Made by a program: the position numbers and the translations under genes. From Actinomycetes bacterium (GTDB lineage Bacteria > Actinomycetota > Actinomycetes > Mycobacteriales > Micromonosporaceae), in NCBI GenBank assembly GCA_023402505.1, contig JAEYGD010000529.1:1-40918 (forward strand): a DNA stretch of 40,918 nucleotides, written 5' to 3'. Under the pieces are notes generated by a model. It searched no databases. It was given only the letters and a program-made list of their open reading frames with translations, and was not told the DNA's origin. Below are positions 1 through 7,764 of the stretch, piece after piece. Each line of letters begins with the position of its first letter. Position 1 is the first letter of the stretch.

Positions 1-46
1 CGGGGAGGCTGGACGGTCTGGCGACTGCCCGACGAGGAGATCCGCT
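1..46. repeat. Left copy of a 46-bp exact direct repeat
   Basis: These 46 bases are identical to 30577-30622. Similarity then falls off apart from a shared CAGCATG a few bases further on. The distal copy is the outer part of the right arm of a long imperfect palindrome (30485-30622). This copy may therefore be the edge of a second such element that continues upstream of the window. It could instead be one of two attachment-site repeats around a 30.6-kb island. The sequence alone does not decide. Confidence 0.85.
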
Positions 47-219
47 GAAGCCAGCATGCCGTTGACCCCGCTGTCACCCGCAGGGCGGGAGAATGCCAGG
101 GGGTCAGGTACCGGTTGGGGGCAACGCTAATCTCGCCGCGCAGTCGGGGTAGCCACTGGAATTCAGGCGTGTAAAGATCACGCCGTGTTCACCCCGTCAA
201 CATCCCCCCTGTCGCCGTC

Positions 220-516
220 GTGTTGTTCTTTGTGCTTTGCGGCATCGCTTTCATAGCTCTAGGCATCGGAATAATCGTCACGCGGCGTGTCCACTGGCTA
301 CTTCAGGACGGCTTCCTCGGCCTCTTCAAGAGCCAGACGTCGCCACCCCAACCGACTCGTACAGGCGGCTTCCACGCCCTGATCGGTGGCACCATCGCCC
401 TGGGAGCGTCAGCGTGGTTCCCATCGGTGCCGCATCCGGTCGCAGTAGCGCTGAACGCAGCGGCATTTATCACCTTGACGGCCGCTGTGGCCTGCAAGAT
501 CTTTGTGGACCGCTAG
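220..516 (+). CDS. Small membrane protein, hypothetical
   Basis: I do not recognise the family. The GTG-started 98-residue frame begins with a hydrophobic helix (about residues 1-20, ending before an RR pair). A polar loop follows, then two more hydrophobic stretches (about 52-66 and 72-92), so two or three membrane passes are likely. Composition is membrane-protein-like and unlike a random GC-rich frame. No strong ribosome-binding site is visible before the GTG, so the start is uncertain. It stands alone, transcribed away from the minus-strand genes to its right. Confidence 0.45.
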   Translation: MLFFVLCGIAFIALGIGIIVTRRVHWLLQDGFLGLFKSQTSPPQPTRTGGFHALIGGTIALGASAWFPSVPHPVAVALNAAAFITLTAAVACKIFVDR

Positions 517-849
517 CAGTCAAGTCGGCTAGATCGACAACTCCCATGCTGGCAGTCTGGGAGCCACGCGTGGGAGCCACCGGGGCGGACTGGACCGGAC
601 GGTACGGGACCGATCGAGTTGCCGAGCGCTTGAGGACCAGGACCAGGCGGACGGCATCGGACGCCTTGACATGGTCTTGGGAATCTACGGATCAGAAGGT
701 GGCTGTACAGCCATCTGTACAGCCAAGCCCACCGACGGATACGGCCCGGTGTCGACGGTAGGCGACACGGCGAGAAGGTCAGCGGCAGTGACCGACGCCG
801 GCCGACAGCAGTCTTGATCTTTGCAAGGCAGGGCTCCGGCCGAGGCAGC
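517..849. other. Intergenic stretch holding a dyad-symmetric repeat
   Basis: No convincing gene is seen. The notable content is positions 701-738, which match 1974-2011 at 33 of 38 bases. The segment contains the perfect palindrome TGGCTGTACAGCCA and a second TGTACAGCCA directly after it. It could be an operator or a short mobile repeat. Confidence 0.5.
701..738. repeat. Imperfect direct repeat, copy A, with palindrome
   Basis: It reads GGCTGTACAGCCATC followed by TGTACAGCCAAGCC and ends in GACGG. The decamer TGTACAGCCA occurs twice, 2 bases apart, and the first copy is part of a 14-bp perfect palindrome. Copy B lies at 1974-2011 in the same orientation. The two copies bracket the 75-aa and HEPN-like genes. 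Confidence 0.7.
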
Positions 850-1077
850 TCAGTCCAACAGGCCCGGCACGCGCTCCTGGAGCCTCGCCATCACCCGCGA
901 TAGCCCCGTGTTCAGGTCGTCGCCGTCCCACCGCACGAATTCCCCGTCCAGCGGCTCGCCCGACACCAGCACCGTCCAGCGGCCCCGCTGACGTTCGCCG
1001 TCCATCTTGACCATGGCGACCAGGCCACGATCCCCGAGCTGGACCAGCAACTCCGTCAGGCACTCATCCCACCCCAT
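850..1077 (-). CDS. Small hypothetical protein (75 aa)
   Basis: The ATG-started 75-residue protein is not a family I can name. It begins MGWDECLTEL and has balanced charge, with mixed alpha/beta-like sequence (VLVSGEPLDGEFVRWDGDD) and an amphipathic C-terminal helix (LSRVMARLQERV). That makes it more credible as a protein than the opposite-strand frames. It is cytosolic by composition. It lies downstream of the HEPN-like gene on the same strand, 161 bases away, so it may be accessory to it, though no overlap links them. Confidence 0.5.
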   Translation of the reverse strand: MGWDECLTELLVQLGDRGLVAMVKMDGERQRGRWTVLVSGEPLDGEFVRWDGDDLNTGLSRVMARLQERVPGLLD

Positions 1078-1238
1078 GGCCGGCTATTCGATCACGAACG
1101 CTCAGGGACGTGCAGTCCGCATCTGGTCCGCAAGAGGTCGGCGGACGGTAGGGGAGTGGTGTGAGATGTCGAGAGGTGTTTCCGCTGCTAGACCGCGAGC
1201 TGCCCAGGCCGGCGGGACGGTCGGTTTGATCTCATAAT

Positions 1239-1784
1239 TCACCGGTCAAGGGACCGGAACAGCCGTACCGCCTCGCATGTCCCGCGATGCTGCAAGGCAA
1301 GATCTTTGCGTAGGTTCTGTTCGTCGTACTCCTGGTCGCACATCACGGTGATTACCGGCACCCATTCGCCGCCATCGCCAGTGCTGTAGGGCGCCCACGA
1401 GGAGCCAACTTCCACAGGTCGGTGCACGGCCTCGTTCCGGCGCTTGATTGCGTCGTAGATCAAGTCCAGGCCGGCGGACCAGTGCGAGCGCCTGTGCGCA
1501 TCGAGCCTCTGTCGTATGGAGAGGAGGAGCTGCCCGGCTGGCCGGGCGACGTTTTGCCCAGGATCAAGACGAACGAGGATCATCCCGAGAACGGCCTCCG
1601 TCTCGGCCGCCTGTGCCATGATCAAGCCTCGCAGCCGGTGTACCTCAGCGGCATGGTCGTCGTCGTGCGGATCGTTGCCGTCCTCCGGGTACAGCTCGTT
1701 CCACACGCTCCGCCATGACACTGCCGTTTCACGGGACGCACGGCCGGCCGCTTCTGTCACAAGCCGAGTATCTGCCCCGCACAA
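1239..1784 (-). CDS. HEPN-motif protein, putative ribonuclease-like
   Basis: The 181-residue protein has a helical C-terminal half with RRNEAVH around residues 115-121. This contains R116-N117-x3-H121, the RNxxxH arrangement typical of HEPN ribonuclease domains in toxins, abortive-infection proteins and CRISPR effectors. Upstream helices (HAAEVHRLRGLIMAQAAETE and GQLLLSIRQRLDAHRRS) fit a HEPN four-helix bundle. The family as a whole includes non-catalytic members, so RNA cleavage is inference. The TTG start is uncertain; GTG codons at 1760 and 1721 would shorten it by 8 or 21 residues. It lies downstream of the 1314-residue protein on the same strand, between the two copies of the 38-bp repeat. 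Confidence 0.6.
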   Translation of the reverse strand: MCGADTRLVTEAAGRASRETAVSWRSVWNELYPEDGNDPHDDDHAAEVHRLRGLIMAQAAETEAVLGMILVRLDPGQNVARPAGQLLLSIRQRLDAHRRSHWSAGLDLIYDAIKRRNEAVHRPVEVGSSWAPYSTGDGGEWVPVITVMCDQEYDEQNLRKDLALQHRGTCEAVRLFRSLDR

Positions 1785-2151
1785 CCATGCGTACAGCTCG
1801 GCCTGCTGACAGGCGTCGTGATCTTTGCCGCGCAGGGGAGCGGCGTGCCCGTTGGCACGGGAGCCGGGCCAACGGCGGTCAGCTCCTGGGCGTGGCTGCC
1901 GGCATGGGGACGCAGGCCAAGCCAGGTCACTGCCAAACGACCTCCGCCCGTGTCCACACTTCCTAACCCGTATGGCTGTGCAGCCATCCGTACAGCCAAG
2001 CCGGTCGACGGGTATGAGTGACGAGCGACCGGATCAAATGCACTGCTCACATAATCGTCATTTTGATGACTCCGACTCGGAGTTCTTGCGGCTCGGACGC
2101 CGGAATGGGGCGGGGGACCGGCGGGGTTGCGTGAGGCGGGCTGGCCAGCCG
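1785..2151. other. Intergenic stretch with repeat copy B
   Basis: No gene is convincing here. The stretch contains the second copy of the dyad-symmetric repeat (1974-2011) and separates the HEPN-motif gene from the end of the large gene. The patch at about 2030-2075 is noticeably more AT-rich than its surroundings. Confidence 0.4.
1974..2011. repeat. Imperfect direct repeat, copy B
   Basis: It matches 701-738 at 33 of 38 positions in the same orientation. The central palindrome is slightly degraded (TGGCTGTGCAGCCA), and the second decamer starts CGTACAGCCA. The spacing between copies is about 1.27 kb. I cannot tell whether they are operator sites, recombination sites or the footprint of a small insertion. 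Confidence 0.65.
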
Positions 2152-5100
2152 TCAACGATCGCCCTGTCGCTCAGCCGAGTAGTCCTCCCGGCGGGCGTCA
2201 TCGCGGTAGCACCGGCTCAGCCCGTCGAGCAGCGCTCCTGAACGAGGCCAACGGCCGCGTACACGGTCCGCCGCAGCGCTGTACTGGCCGGCGAGCCCGC
2301 GCTCCTGTGCCCCGCCGTCGTAGACACCGCGGCCTGTGACGCCCCGCTGGTTTAACTTTGCGACAGCGAGGCGCTGGTCGAGGTCGGTGTCTCCGAGGAT
2401 TTCGAGAACGTCACGGACGGACTCGCTGGGCCATGTGCCGTCGTCGTCGGTGGCGGTGCCAGACAGCGCATAACCCAGGACTTGCGGCAGCACGCGAGCG
2501 CGGCCGCAAGCGGTCAGCTTTTCGCGTACCGATTCCACCCATCGCAGCATCTCCTCGGTGGTCGGCGATTGCCCATCGACAGTCCCCGGGAGCGGTGTGC
2601 GCCATTCGCTTAGAACGGTCCAAGCGGCGCTGGACGCCCGTGACGACGCCGTGTTGTCCGTCGCCCCTTCGTCGGCTGACTCGCCGTCGCCTGACGCCGC
2701 GCTGGTATCTGGGTCCGGTCGGTATATCAAGGACACGAGGTCGACGAAGCGGGCGGGATTGCGGGCAAGCTCTCGGTGCAGGGCGTTCAGCCTGCGGCTG
2801 TGGTCGAGAAGTGGCTGGTAGAACCACTCTAGGTTTGCGAGCAGCGTGTCGTCCGTGCCTGCTTGCTCGAGACGGTCGAGCAGGCGTCCGACCGCGTACT
2901 CCGGCGACCGTGCGCGCGAGATGTCTTCGGTCGCCGCGAGGGCTGGCGTCATCAGCGCCTGGATGGCTAGGTCGAGGTCGGCGCCGAAGTCGGCGTCGCT
3001 GAGCAAGTCGATCGCCGTCCACGCCCGGCCGCGCTCGAGCAGGCGCCGCGCGACGGTCGGGATCAGTTCGTCCGGAACTCCCCACGGTTGCATGTCGCGC
3101 CAGAACTCGTCTTGCGTGTCCGGCTCCAGGCCGTCCACGAGCATCAGCAGAGCCTCGTCGATCGCCGCGGCCCGGCACAGGGCTGCGGCCTGCGCGGGCC
3201 TGGCGGCTGCCGTGGCAGCGAGCCAGCCTGCGTCCTCCCGCTGCCGGTGCGCGGCCAGTCCGGCGGCCATCGCGTGTAGGGGCTGCGATGAGCGCGCGAG
3301 GTGATCGAGGACCGCTGAGTCGTGGTCGGTCGTAACTGACGCTAGGGCGTCGCCGACGGCTGCCGGAAGCTTTGACGCCTCGGCCAGGCGAAGGACCCCC
3401 GGGAGCCCGTCGTTGAGGCAACGTCGGACCGCTTCGGCCCTCGCGGACGCGAGCGCCTCCGGATCGGGGTCCCTGCGGTCGAGGTTGAGCCCGCGCCGAA
3501 AAGGCAGCCACGAGAACAGCTCGGCATCGTCGGGCTGGCTCCCCGGCAGGGCGTGGGCATCCAGGAACACCTCGAGGGGCTGGAGGGCTTGATCGGGCAG
3601 CGCCCAGCCCGCGTCCGGGTGCCGGCGGTGCATTGCGACCCTCTCCGCGAGGCTGGCGAGGACGGTGCGACGGCCCTCCTCCTGCAGATCGGGCCATGCG
3701 GTCTCGGCTGCGTTGAGTAGCGCGAGCCTGCCGGGCTCCCGGAACCGGTCGACGAGAGCGAAGGCGGCGGCGAGCCGGTCCGGGTCGGCCCCGGCATCAT
3801 CGACGATACGTTCGGCCAGGGCATCCAGTGCGTCGACGATGTCGTTGACGGTAGCGTGCGGCGGCCGCGACCAGTCCCGGAACTTCGGGCCGCTGACCAG
3901 AATCATCCCTCCTTCGGCGTGGCTGACGAGGTCGAGCGCGAGCCGCCAAGCCGCCATCGGCGCGACGGTCCGGACAGCGTCGAGCGCAGCGATACGCGCC
4001 GCCGCATCGCCCGTGCCCTGCGGGATGCGCAGGTGCAGCGCGGCAGCCAGAGAGGCGCTGGGCCGGTTGGCAAGCCGCCCGCCCGGGTCCCGGTCGGCGA
4101 GGCGACCGAGCACGACAGCTACCCGAGACAGCAACGCAGGGGACCAGGCGAGGCACTCCAGCGCCCACAGCAGCGGGGAGTGGGCGCTTCGGCTGCCTAG
4201 CCCGAAGTCGTCGGGCGTCTCGGCGAACAGCGACATCACCGGCGGGTCGGTTCCATCGAGGGAGCGCTCGACGCTGGCGAGGAAGATCTCGGGCGACGCC
4301 TCAGCCAGCAGCGGCAGCAGATCAGCGACTGCGTGCCAGCGCGCGGCGTCGGCGTCGGCGTCGGCGTCGTGGAGCAAATCGCGGACCAGCCGGGACGCGC
4401 GCTGCTGACCGGTGAGACCGCCGGGAAGTTCACGGTCGCCGACAACCGCGCCGAGGATCGCCGCGGTCGTGGCCATCCCGCGGCGCAGCGTGCTGGAGTG
4501 CCGTCGGCGCGGCACGCCGGTCTCGCTGAGCCAGGCAGCGATGCGCTCTCGTGCGGTTAACCCTGACGCGGGGTCGCTCTCGCCCAGCACGCCCGGCGCC
4601 AGCGACTGGAACGCATCGAGATCCTCGGCCGTCAGCGCATGGTTTAGGGCGTCCCATGCGTCCACCGGATCCGCGAACTCCCACCGGCGGTCGCTCAAGA
4701 GCAGCGGTGCGTCCTCGCCTGACGTCAGTGTGCTCAGGTCCCGGGCGGTCGCCCGCCAGCCGCGGTCGGTCAAGGTCTGCAGCGCTTCGAGGTCGCCCTG
4801 AACGTCGTCGGTCCAGGCGCCGGCGAGCAGCAGTGGAGCGAGCAGGTTCGCCGTGGTGTCCGAGGCCCAGGGCGGCTGGCGGAGCCAGCCTGGCCGGCCG
4901 AGGTATCGACGCAGCGATGTCAAGCTCCGTCTCGCCGCTCGTCCGTACTTGTCGGCACGGTCATGGTCGAGGCCGGCGGCGATCCATGCCTCCCTTGCGA
5001 GGTGCCGGTGCAGCCGTGGGAGCCGGTCGTCGGCGGGCCGGCCGGCGCGGGGCAGCACGACGTGGTGGCCGGCGCGGAGGGCGTCGCCGATCTCAGGATC

Positions 5101-6096
5101 GGCGAACACCGGCACGAGCACCGTTCGGCTCTCGTGAGCGGCCACTCGCCGCCATGCCCGCACGTCCTCCACGACCAGGGTCCGTTCGAGGAGCGCTTCG
5201 AGCTCAGCCGGCGCGCCGGTGGCGCGCGCGAGCCCCGTTGCGGCGTCGCCCTCCTCTGCGGCGGACGATCCGAGGGGCTCGGTCGGCTCGGAATCCGCAA
5301 CGGCCCCGACCGGTTCCTCCGACCCGTCGGGCGCGTCCACCGGCGGATCTTGGGACGTCTGGCGCGGTATCGTGGTCGCGTCCTGCGGCGGCTCCGCCAA
5401 CAGACTGGCCGCAACGAAGGCCACGGACTCGTCCCGGCTCGCCGAAGCCACCACCTGCTCGCCCGGCTCGGCCCGGAGGCGGTCCCGAAGGCGGCGAACG
5501 TGGTCGTCGCGGCCCGCCAGTAGCAGCGCTGCCGGGATGGCCGGCTGGGTGCGCTCGGCCCAGTTCCGGTACCAGTCGCGAAGACCGATCACGCCGTGCG
5601 GGTCCCGCCCGAGTTGCTCGGACGCCAGCCACCGGTGCACTCCGGGGCACAGCGCGAGCCACGCGGCAAGGTCCTCCGCGTCAAGCACCCGGATACCCGC
5701 CCAGCCATCGTCGTCTTCCGTGCGGCGATCGACCCAATCCTGCGAGCCGGGCCACCGTCGGCTCGTCACGAACACGAAGACGATGCCTGCGCGCTCGTCC
5801 CGGGTCGACCCGTCGACCCGCTTTCGGTAGTCGCGCTGCGCCTTGTCCTGGGGTTCGCGGCCCGTGCCCAGCTCCCACACCGAGCGGCCCGGCGGCAGGA
5901 ACGGCGGCGCCCCGGATGAGCTCGTAACCTCGCCATCAAGGCCGGGCAGCCCGACGGCTTCGGCGGCGGGCATGCGGAGTGTTGCAGGAGCGGCCACCGC
6001 GAGGATGAGGCGCCGGACCAGCGTCGGCAGGTGCTCGCGCGAGTCGTTGCGCTCCGACCACTGTTCTAGATCGGTCGCGGTCAGCAACTCGGTCAT
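2152..6096 (-). CDS. Large multidomain protein, nuclease-like N-terminal domain
   Basis: This is a 1314-residue cytosolic protein. I chose the ATG at 6096 because GGGAGG sits 5 bases upstream and the conserved-looking sequence starts there. Residues about 15-160 form a compact alpha/beta domain with GLDGEV (D54), SVWELGTG (E75), KAQRDYRKR (K85) and IVFVFVTSRRWPG (about 105-116). This order of acidic and basic residues resembles a PD-(D/E)XK-like nuclease core, but that is a fold guess. A second module begins near residue 188 (ALLLAGRDDHVRRLRDRL) and includes GHHVVLP. A low-complexity acidic linker lies in between (about 260-320). The rest looks like long helical repeats. I see no Walker A motif. 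The overall plan, an N-terminal effector followed by a long sensor-like body, resembles anti-phage proteins. The function is unknown and defence is inference. Confidence 0.65.
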   Translation of the reverse strand: MTELLTATDLEQWSERNDSREHLPTLVRRLILAVAAPATLRMPAAEAVGLPGLDGEVTSSSGAPPFLPPGRSVWELGTGREPQDKAQRDYRKRVDGSTRDERAGIVFVFVTSRRWPGSQDWVDRRTEDDDGWAGIRVLDAEDLAAWLALCPGVHRWLASEQLGRDPHGVIGLRDWYRNWAERTQPAIPAALLLAGRDDHVRRLRDRLRAEPGEQVVASASRDESVAFVAASLLAEPPQDATTIPRQTSQDPPVDAPDGSEEPVGAVADSEPTEPLGSSAAEEGDAATGLARATGAPAELEALLERTLVVEDVRAWRRVAAHESRTVLVPVFADPEIGDALRAGHHVVLPRAGRPADDRLPRLHRHLAREAWIAAGLDHDRADKYGRAARRSLTSLRRYLGRPGWLRQPPWASDTTANLLAPLLLAGAWTDDVQGDLEALQTLTDRGWRATARDLSTLTSGEDAPLLLSDRRWEFADPVDAWDALNHALTAEDLDAFQSLAPGVLGESDPASGLTARERIAAWLSETGVPRRRHSSTLRRGMATTAAILGAVVGDRELPGGLTGQQRASRLVRDLLHDADADADAARWHAVADLLPLLAEASPEIFLASVERSLDGTDPPVMSLFAETPDDFGLGSRSAHSPLLWALECLAWSPALLSRVAVVLGRLADRDPGGRLANRPSASLAAALHLRIPQGTGDAAARIAALDAVRTVAPMAAWRLALDLVSHAEGGMILVSGPKFRDWSRPPHATVNDIVDALDALAERIVDDAGADPDRLAAAFALVDRFREPGRLALLNAAETAWPDLQEEGRRTVLASLAERVAMHRRHPDAGWALPDQALQPLEVFLDAHALPGSQPDDAELFSWLPFRRGLNLDRRDPDPEALASARAEAVRRCLNDGLPGVLRLAEASKLPAAVGDALASVTTDHDSAVLDHLARSSQPLHAMAAGLAAHRQREDAGWLAATAAARPAQAAALCRAAAIDEALLMLVDGLEPDTQDEFWRDMQPWGVPDELIPTVARRLLERGRAWTAIDLLSDADFGADLDLAIQALMTPALAATEDISRARSPEYAVGRLLDRLEQAGTDDTLLANLEWFYQPLLDHSRRLNALHRELARNPARFVDLVSLIYRPDPDTSAASGDGESADEGATDNTASSRASSAAWTVLSEWRTPLPGTVDGQSPTTEEMLRWVESVREKLTACGRARVLPQVLGYALSGTATDDDGTWPSESVRDVLEILGDTDLDQRLAVAKLNQRGVTGRGVYDGGAQERGLAGQYSAAADRVRGRWPRSGALLDGLSRCYRDDARREDYSAERQGDR

Positions 6097-6627
6097 CGGA
6101 CCTCCCGTACCGTCTCGAGATTGGGCGAGCCCCTGGTGGCGTCTCGGGATTTGGGGACCCGAACGCCGGCAGCACGAACCAGAGCACATCGATGAGGCCG
6201 AGGCTGCGGGTCACCGGGCAGTCGTAGCACCCGCGTGTGACAATCCGGGCGGCGCTCGCCTTCCTCGCACTACGGCATCCAGACGGCCCGTTGTCGCCGT
6301 CGCGGCGCTGTGCCCGCGTCACGACTGCTCCCGACACGTCGCCACGTTGGTGGCTAACGCTGACCGCGGCGTATCCGCTCATGCCGCTCGGGGTGGGCTG
6401 GCGTTCATCGCCGCTGGTCACGCACCGTGACGTATGGCTGCCGTTCCTGCTTCCGCTTCCAGTGTCGTACCGACCGATTGGCTCGTTTGCGTGCAACCGC
6501 GCCCACGGATTCGCCGCCGGCACGCCCGTACTGGGCCATCTGCCGGTGCTGAGGCGGCCAGGCCCGCCGGGCCGCCGGGACAACCCAGCCGCGAGGCGGC
6601 TGCCGGCTGGCGTCCGGGTGTAGGGCC
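6097..6627. other. Intergenic stretch, no supported gene
   Basis: This 531-base gap separates the large nuclease-like gene from the helicase-like gene. Frames through it are low-complexity and show no family signal. It must carry the promoter of the large gene, although no clear -35/-10 pair stands out. The hairpin at 6586-6602 ends the upstream operon. Confidence 0.4.
6586..6602 (-). terminator. Hairpin after the helicase-like gene
   Basis: CAGCCGC and GCGGCTG form a perfect 7-bp stem with a 3-base loop, about 26 bases past the stop codon at 6628. There is no T-tract, which is common for high-GC terminators. It would separate the CBS-HEPN/helicase-like pair from the next gene. Confidence 0.45.
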
Positions 6628-7764
6628 TCATCCGGCGGCGGGGGACGCGACCTCCCGCAGCCGGATGATGTCGAGCCCCGGGATGTCCTCCACGGCGTCC
6701 ACGATCCGGCCCGGCAGGCCGCTCCCATCGGGGAAGGGCAGCAGTACGAGGACGCAGCCGATCGGCAGCTCGTGCCACAAGTCGTCCAGGACAGGAGTGG
6801 CCACCACGTATTGCCCCGGCGCGAGGCCAGCCAGCACGTCCCGCCTGTCCGCTGCGGATAGCGTCGCGTCGATGATGGGGACTGGCGCCGATGCCGGCCC
6901 GGCGAGCTGGTCGGCGGTATAGACGGCGTCGGCGGGCGTGGGTGCGACGACGAGACAGGGTCGGGACAGCGACGCGACTCCGGCGAGCGTTCGGCGCAGG
7001 ACGTCCCGTCGACCGTCGTCGGGCGGCACGTTCTCAATCCGATCGAGGACCGCCCATACTCGGGTGGACAGGTGCTCGTCGGCATCCGTGGCACGCGCCA
7101 GCAACCGGGCGTGCAACGACGGCAAGCTGTCGCTCCACGGCTGGGGGGGCTTGACGCCGAGGTTCCGGAGCAGTACTCGAGCCTCCGTGCGGAGTTCCAG
7201 TTCCTCGCGGCTCACCTCGACGGGCACCACATGCACGGTCGGGTGGCCGCGATCCTGCAAGACCTCCGTGCCGACGGCCAGCAGCACCGGCCACTGTGCC
7301 CAATGCTGCCCTTCGCCTTCGGAGACCAGGGCCACCACCTGTCGAGCCTGGTCACCGAGCTGGACCGGCAGCGAGGCGGCCGGGTCGTCCAATATCAGCA
7401 GGTCGGGGCGCACGCTTGCCAGTGCCCGCCGGCTCGGTCCGCTCTGCCGACGGCTGAAGGTCGTCACGATCGCGCCGTCCCGCGGGCGGTCGAGGCTCTC
7501 CAGCAGTTCCAGCGCGTCGGAGGCGCCGGCTAGCAGTCGCACCACCACGCCCCGGTCCGCGAGCCGGGCAGCCCACTGGCGGGCCTCTGCGACGGTCCGC
7601 GTCACCACCATCACAAGCGACGTCGGGGCGACGTCGGCCACGTGCTGGAGGACAGCGGTGCGGATGCCAGCGCCGGGAGGTGCGAGGACCACACCGGCCC
7701 GCGGGCACGACGGGTCCCGGAGCCTTTCCAACAGGTCTCGCTGATGCGCGTACAAGTACCTCAC
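6628..7764 (-). CDS. Degenerate SF2 helicase-like protein
   Basis: The 378-residue protein has the layout of two RecA-like domains of superfamily-2 helicases. LYAHQRDLL near the N-terminus resembles the usual entry motif. APPGAGIRTAV stands at motif I and MVVTRTVAEA at Ia. AIVTTFSR resembles the VTTY strand, LLILDDPAA stands at motif II and LLAVGTE at motif III. The second domain contains LVVAPTPADAVYTADQL and PGQYVVATPVLDDLW. The motif I lysine is missing (GAGIRT, not GxGKT) and motif II reads DDPA instead of DExH, so ATP hydrolysis is unlikely. The GTG start overlaps the TGA of the CBS-HEPN gene (GTGA), so the two are translationally coupled. A scaffold or sensor role for the HEPN partner is inference. 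Confidence 0.65.
   Translation of the reverse strand: MRYLYAHQRDLLERLRDPSCPRAGVVLAPPGAGIRTAVLQHVADVAPTSLVMVVTRTVAEARQWAARLADRGVVVRLLAGASDALELLESLDRPRDGAIVTTFSRRQSGPSRRALASVRPDLLILDDPAASLPVQLGDQARQVVALVSEGEGQHWAQWPVLLAVGTEVLQDRGHPTVHVVPVEVSREELELRTEARVLLRNLGVKPPQPWSDSLPSLHARLLARATDADEHLSTRVWAVLDRIENVPPDDGRRDVLRRTLAGVASLSRPCLVVAPTPADAVYTADQLAGPASAPVPIIDATLSAADRRDVLAGLAPGQYVVATPVLDDLWHELPIGCVLVLLPFPDGSGLPGRIVDAVEDIPGLDIIRLREVASPAAG

Noticed and set aside
237..761. Long plus-strand frame through the first 760 bases
   Set aside because: Arg/Ser/Pro-rich text without family signal; it overlaps the more protein-like membrane frame at 220-516.
4551..5927. 458-codon plus-strand frame opposite the large gene
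   Set aside because: Extreme Arg/Pro/Ala composition typical of the antisense of a high-GC gene; the minus-strand frame has clear domains.
6237..6623. 128-codon plus-strand frame in the 6.1-6.6 kb gap
   Set aside because: Low-complexity text, no ribosome-binding site and no family signal.
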